A stretch of DNA of 64,000 bases from positions 41,651 through 105,650 of the forward strand of contig NTXX01000028.1 in the NCBI GenBank assembly GCA_002559145.1, in the 5' to 3' direction. The stretch is from Bacillus sp. AFS006103. Lineage in GTDB: Bacteria; Bacillota; Bacilli; Bacillales; Cytobacillaceae. A program made the translations under genes and the position numbers. Below are positions 59,231-64,000 of the stretch, in pieces (positions within the stretch are counted from its first letter, which is position 1; each line of letters starts with the position of its first letter). The notes under the pieces are model-generated. The model saw only the letters and a list, made by a program, of their open reading frames with translations. It searched no databases and was not told the DNA's origin.

Positions 59231-61628
59231 ATGGCATCAAGAGGGAAAGAATTACTTACAGCAGACCAAAGAGCTGAATTTGTACGGATTCCATCCGATA
59301 TAACCGAACGAGATGGAAATCTATTATACTTTTTCGCAATATGACTTGGAAGTTATTAAACGACATAGAAGAGATCATAATCGTTTAGGATTTGCTGTCC
59401 AAATATGTGTATTGCGCTATCCCGGTTGGTCTCTCTCAGATGTCGAACCTATACCAGATTATGTAATCCAATACATAGCAAAACAAATAGATGCTAATCC
59501 CGATTCTTTTTCTTTATATGCCCAACGTGACCCAACTAAGCATGAACATATGGAAGAAATTCGACAGGTATATGGATACCAGAATTTTTCTGTAAGGACA
59601 TATCGGGAGTTATCCCAGTATCTTTTGAAACATGCTCTTCAAAATGGCAATTCCATGTATCTACTTCGAACTGTTAAAGAAGAACTTAGGAATCGAAAAA
59701 TAATTCTTCCTGGAATGACTACAATAGAGCGACTTGTGTGGGAAACCCGTCGGAGAGCAGAGGAAAAGATTTTTAAATCCTTAACCGGGTCCCTTTCAAG
59801 CTGGCAAAAGAAAAAGTTGGATGAATTTATCAATCCACTTGCGGAGAGCAGGAAAACCCCATTAGCATGGTTGAGGGAAATTCCCGGCCAGTCATCACCT
59901 GATGCTTTTCTAAAAGTAATAAAGCGTTTGGAATATATTCGGGATTTGAAACTTCCGACAAATATACATGAAGTACATCCCAATCGATTGCTTCAATTAT
60001 CACGTATTGGAGCACGTTATGAACCCCATTCATTTCGCAGATTTAAAGAAAATAAGAAATATGCCATTCTTGTAGCATATCTAGGAACACTAAGTCAGGA
60101 CTTAATTGACCAAGCAATTGAGATTCATGATCGACAAATGATGATTTTACAATCGAAAGGTCGCAAAACACAAGAGGAAATGCAAAGAGAAAATGGAAAA
60201 GCAGTTAATGAAAAGGTTGTTCACTTTGCAGATATTGGGGCTGCGCTTATTCAAGCACGAGATGAAGGGCTTGATCCATTTAGTACCATTGAAAAGGTAA
60301 TGCCTTGGGATAAAATTGTTACTTCCATTGAAGAAGCAAAAAAGTTAGCACGACCAATGGATTATGATTACCTTGACTTGCTAGAGAATAGATTTATTTA
60401 TCTAAGAAAGTATACCCCTACTCTTCTTAAATCATTAGAATTTCGTTCTACAAATGCAGCAGAACCATTATTACGTGCATTAAAAACATTGAATGAGATG
60501 AATGAATCAGGAAAAAGAAAAGTACCAGATGGAGCGCCATTAGATTTCGTCCCAAAACGATGGGAAAAGCATGTATACGATGAGGAAGGAACAATTAATC
60601 GACATTATTATGAAATGGCTGCCCTAACGGAATTAAAAAATCATATTCGTTCAGGAGACGTATCTGTAGTCGGTAGTAGGCTTCATAAGGACTTTGAGGA
60701 GTACCTTGTTCCTAAAAATGAATGGACAACAACCAATCTTAAAGATACCAGATTGGCAGTTCGCTCATCAGCAGAGGAATACCTTGAGGAAAGAAGGAAA
60801 GCTCTAGCTGAACGCTTTACATGGGTTTCAAATAACCTTGATAGTCTTGAAGGAGTAAATATAGAAAAAGCAAAACTTAGGGTAGATCGTTTGGAAAAGG
60901 ATACCCCAGAAGATGCACGAACCTTCAGTTTATCCTTATATAATATGCTTCCAAGAATTAAGCTCACTGATCTTTTAATGGAGGTAGCGCACTGGACAGG
61001 GTTTGACGAAATGTTAATACATGCTTCCACCAATCGCCCTCCAAAGGGAGAAGAAAAGGTAATTTTAATGGCTGCGCTTATGGCAATGGGGACGAATATT
61101 GGATTGACTAAAATGGCAGATGCTACACCTGGAGTTACTTATCATCAGCTGGCCAATGCCGCACAATGGCGTTTGTATGACGATGCTATAAATCGAGCAC
61201 AGGCAACTTTGGTAAATTTTCAGCATAAGCATGCTCTAGCCTCTTATTGGGGGGATGGAACCACATCTTCATCTGACGGAATGCGAGTACAAGTTGGTGT
61301 TTCATCGTTGCATGCCGAAGCAAATCCCCATTACGGCACAGGGAAAGGAGCAACTATTTATAGGTTTACAAGTGATCAATTTTCGTCTTTTTATACGAAA
61401 GTCATTAATACCAATGCAAGAGATGCAGTACATGTCATCGATGGGTTACTTCATCATGAAACAGAATTAAATATTGAGGAACACTTTACTGATACAGCCG
61501 GTTATACCGATCAAGTTTTTGGTTTAAGCCATTTGTTAGGATTTCGTTTTGCTCCAAGACTTCGTGATTTAGCCGATGCCAAACTATACACCATTCAAAA
61601 GCCAAGTGATTTTCCAAACCTACTGTGA
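59231..61628 (+). pseudogene. tnpA: Tn3-family transposase, frameshifted and 3' truncated
   Basis: GGGGAGGAA precedes ATG 59231, which reads ASRGKELLTADQRAEFVRIP and is broken by a frameshift near 59315. The body continues in another frame from YYTFSQYDLEVIKRHRRDHN for 770 residues. Two catalytic Asp residues are seen (YWGDGTTSSSDG and HVIDGLLHHE), but the frame ends after QKPSDFPNLL, losing about 200 residues including the catalytic Glu and the SPLGWEHIN tail. So it cannot transpose by itself. An ABC transporter gene now follows the break. Confidence 0.9.
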
Positions 61629-61684
61629 ATGTCCCTTGATCACCGAGTATTGGATGCTTTATTTGCGTCCGTTTCTTAAGAACT

Positions 61685-61722
61685 GGCCTACCACTAAATT
61701 TTGGGGTAGGTCTAGTTTTTTT
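61685..61722 (+). terminator. terminator between transposase remnant and ABC gene
   Basis: GGCCTACC and GGTAGGTC pair around an AT-rich loop, followed by AGTTTTTTT. Confidence 0.75.
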
Positions 61723-61752
61723 AAGTTTTTTAAAAAGTATAGGTGGGACCAA

Positions 61753-63381
61753 ATGAAATTATTTTATTATTCAAAAGGCCATAAATTTAAGATATTTTTA
61801 GTCATAATTTTGATATTTCTAATATCTCTGACACAATCTTTTTTTCCATTTATAAATAAAATTCTTATTGATGATGTTTTTGGAGAGGGTCAATTTAATT
61901 TGCTCCCAAAACTTATATTTGGAATAGCATTAGCAGCAATTATTTATTTTGCACTTAATATAGCCAAACAATTGATTATTACTTTTATATCACAAAAAAT
62001 AACTATTGAAATTAAAAATGACTTGATTTCACAAATAAGAGAATTATCATTTTCCGAGTATAACAAGAAAAGTATTGGAGAGTACTTATCCATTTTTCAG
62101 AGTGATCTATCACTTATAACAAATATTCTTAATAATATTTTACCCAATTTCATTACAATTATTCAGCAATTGCTGATAACAAGTACCATATTAATCTTAT
62201 TGAATCCTAAATTGCTAATGATAGTTATTATCCTAATTCCTATAAATTTAGGTGTGAATTTATTCTTTTTAAAACCGATAAACAAATTATCTCAGAAAAT
62301 ACAATTAATAATTTCCGACATTACCGAAAAAACACAAGAAAGTTTAATAAATACAAAGGAGATAATTGGATTTTTACGAAAGGATTGGGATATTCAAAGA
62401 CTTAATCAGGTAAATTTAAGGTTACTTCCGGTACAACTAAAGAGAGAATTTATCAGTGCTAGTTCTTCAAATGTTAATTTTATTATATATTGGTTTGTTT
62501 TTATAATTATTGTTTACTTTGGAGGGAAGCAAGTACAAAATGGTGAAATGTCATTAGGTACATTAATTGTTTTTATAACTTACCTAATGGGTTTGTTTGG
62601 TCCGATTAGCATTATTTTAAATTTAAATGTAGAATTTCAAAGATGTCTAGGTGGAGCTAAAAGAGTTTTTGAGCTATTTGACAATCCAAAAGAAGTTATC
62701 CATTTCAATGAAATTAAAACAGATTTGTTTCCAATAGTATTAGAAGGTGTATCTCTTTCTTATGGTCATGATAAAAGTGTATTGAATAATATTGCTCTTG
62801 AAATTAATAAAGGTGAAACTATAGCTATAATTGGAAAAAGTGGGGAAGGAAAAACAACTTTAATAAATATTTTGTTAGGATTCTGGTTTCCACAGGTTGG
62901 GACTATGACTATTAACGGAACAAATATTAGACAATTAAATTTAAAATCCTACCTTGATAAAATAGCTGTTGTGTTTCAAGATAGTAATTTATTTTCCGGA
63001 ACAATAAAAGAAAATATACAGTTCGGGAATTTATTAGCTAGCCAGGATGACATTATTCATGCTGCTAAATCCGCAAGTGCTCATGATTTTATTGAAAATT
63101 TACCATTGGGTTATGAAACAGTTATAGGTCAAAAATTTATAAATCTCTCTGGAGGGCAAAAACAACGAATTGCTATAGCAAGAGCGTTAGTAAAAAAACC
63201 TCAACTATTGATATTAGATGAAGCTACATCTGGACTTGATTACCTTACAGAAAGAAAAATAGATTTTACAATGGAAAGTGATCAAACAACCCTGATTATT
63301 ACCCATAGATTGGAAAGTTTAAAAGGAGCTGATAAAATATATATGCTTAATAATGGGGAAATTTCAGTTTTCTTCCTATGA
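61753..63381 (+). CDS. ABC exporter, fused membrane and ATPase domains
   Basis: Starting at ATG 61753 (AGGTGGG upstream), a 542-residue half-transporter: six membrane segments (residues ~15-300), then the ATPase with Walker A IGKSGEGKTT, Q-loop VFQDS, signature LSGGQKQR, Walker B LLILDEATSG and H-loop ITHR. This is the MsbA/LmrA or bacteriocin-exporter type, acting as a dimer. A frame slip near 63365 replaces the expected end; in another frame FSSYDEAIGNMVVSPGT continues to 63421, so the extreme C-terminus may be damaged but all ATPase motifs remain. No cargo gene is adjacent. It lies where the transposase was cut. Confidence 0.85.
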   Translation: MKLFYYSKGHKFKIFLVIILIFLISLTQSFFPFINKILIDDVFGEGQFNLLPKLIFGIALAAIIYFALNIAKQLIITFISQKITIEIKNDLISQIRELSFSEYNKKSIGEYLSIFQSDLSLITNILNNILPNFITIIQQLLITSTILILLNPKLLMIVIILIPINLGVNLFFLKPINKLSQKIQLIISDITEKTQESLINTKEIIGFLRKDWDIQRLNQVNLRLLPVQLKREFISASSSNVNFIIYWFVFIIIVYFGGKQVQNGEMSLGTLIVFITYLMGLFGPISIILNLNVEFQRCLGGAKRVFELFDNPKEVIHFNEIKTDLFPIVLEGVSLSYGHDKSVLNNIALEINKGETIAIIGKSGEGKTTLINILLGFWFPQVGTMTINGTNIRQLNLKSYLDKIAVVFQDSNLFSGTIKENIQFGNLLASQDDIIHAAKSASAHDFIENLPLGYETVIGQKFINLSGGQKQRIAIARALVKKPQLLILDEATSGLDYLTERKIDFTMESDQTTLIITHRLESLKGADKIYMLNNGEISVFFL

Positions 63382-63560
63382 TGAGGCAATTGGAAATATG
63401 GTAGTAAGTCCTGGAACATAAGAGTAACACTTAGATAATGCAATTTATTCAAATTTAGGAAAGTCAATCATTTTGAAAATAAAAAGAAAAATAAGATTTA
63501 ACAATGAAATTGTAAGCAGAATAATTAGTAAGAGTATGCTGTTAATATTTAGATTGTTAA

Positions 63561-63914
63561 ATGATTTATAATAATGCTCCTTTTCCCATCGTTACAGTTA
63601 CATTAGCAATTAGAACCTTTATAATACCAGAAATATTCAAATTAAAACTGATTATAGATGAACTTGGCTACGTGCCATTCACGAAGATTGGATCTGAGCT
63701 CTTGTTCCAATTCTTTGTCAGTCGTTATGAACGAGCTAGTGTCATGATAACTACGAATCTCGAATTTACAGATTGGACCTCTATATTCGGAGATGAAAAG
63801 ATGACCTCAGCTCTTCTGGACCGACTAACCCAAAGGGCCCATATCTTCCTCCTTAATGGAGGATCGTATCGATTTAGACAAAGTATGAAAAAAAGGGGAG
63901 AGATTGACCAGTAG
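63561..63914 (+). pseudogene. IS21-family IstB fragment
   Basis: The C-terminal ~90 residues match IstB helper ATPases: KLIIDELGYVPFTKIGSELL (Walker B), FFVSRYERASVMITTNL, and ALLDRLTQRAHI with the sensor region. The N-terminal Walker A part is absent and the start is arbitrary. A palindrome (AGTTTAGGG ... CCCTAAACT, 63930-63975) follows and may be the element's end or a terminator. The 63422-63560 stretch holds nothing recognisable. Confidence 0.85.
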
Positions 63915-64000
63915 GCCTGGTGTGAGAGGAGTTTAGGGGAATTTTGCCCCGGGGGGCAGGATACCCTAAACTCCCAAACATCCCCCAAAAATGGAAATAA

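Overview
The window is AT-rich, dense in Bacillus-type ribosome binding sites and hairpin terminators, and carries plasmid functions: TubR/TubZ partition, a primase-type Rep protein, iteron-like repeats, a Gram-positive (Tcp/ICEBs1-type) conjugation operon, XerS, AbrB and many transposon remnants. I infer a large conjugative plasmid, or plasmid-like accessory segment, of a Bacillaceae host (Bacillus sensu lato). No core housekeeping genes are present.

Layout. 1-3.1 kb: a 5'-truncated ketoacyl synthase, a membrane histidine kinase, a tiny holin-like toxin candidate and an HTH protein. 3.2-8.3 kb: a secreted amidase, a DUF4944 protein, and a 2.3-kb segment (DUF3231 and a membrane protein) bounded by inverted repeats and direct repeats. 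8.4-15.4 kb: RelA/SpoT-like, DUF6037 and HNH genes (a defence-like set), XerS, a PemK/MazF toxin-antitoxin pair and an SH3-domain protein. 15.8-23.8 kb: the most distinctive region, a minus-strand cluster run by a split sigma factor (SigO/RsoA-like, with YvrJ). It contains a subtilisin-like protease, a cysteine-rich phospholipase A2-like protein, a three-part ABC transporter, a small secreted protein, a tRNA-Cys gene and a glutaredoxin. Four transcription units share one promoter motif with identical 20-nt spacing, and a LexA box precedes the sigma gene. 24-25.6 kb: IS21 and Tn3 debris. 25.7-35.2 kb: maintenance and replication (TubY-like, TubZ, TubR, a Rep-like HTH protein, a ribbon-helix-helix protein, iterons, primase-type Rep). 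35.7-47.3 kb: a candidate oriT-like structure followed by a conjugation operon. 47.4-55.6 kb: AbrB, then an RHS polymorphic toxin with a GIY-YIG-like tip and an Imm26-like immunity gene, bracketed by ~135-bp direct repeats. 55.6-64 kb: two secreted or anchored proteins, a broken Tn3 transposon, an ABC exporter and an IstB fragment.

How the parts work together (inference). The plasmid keeps itself by TubRZ, a toxin-antitoxin pair and XerS, and spreads by its type IV secretion operon. It arms the host with a contact-dependent RHS toxin and with the sigma-controlled cluster. That cluster looks like a DNA-damage-triggered programme: LexA release would start the SigO-like and RsoA-like subunits, which read the AGGGTTGT-N20-CTTTAWW promoters. 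The products (PLA2-like protein, its possible processing protease, exporter, redox factor and extra tRNA-Cys) would supply a secreted disulfide-rich effector.
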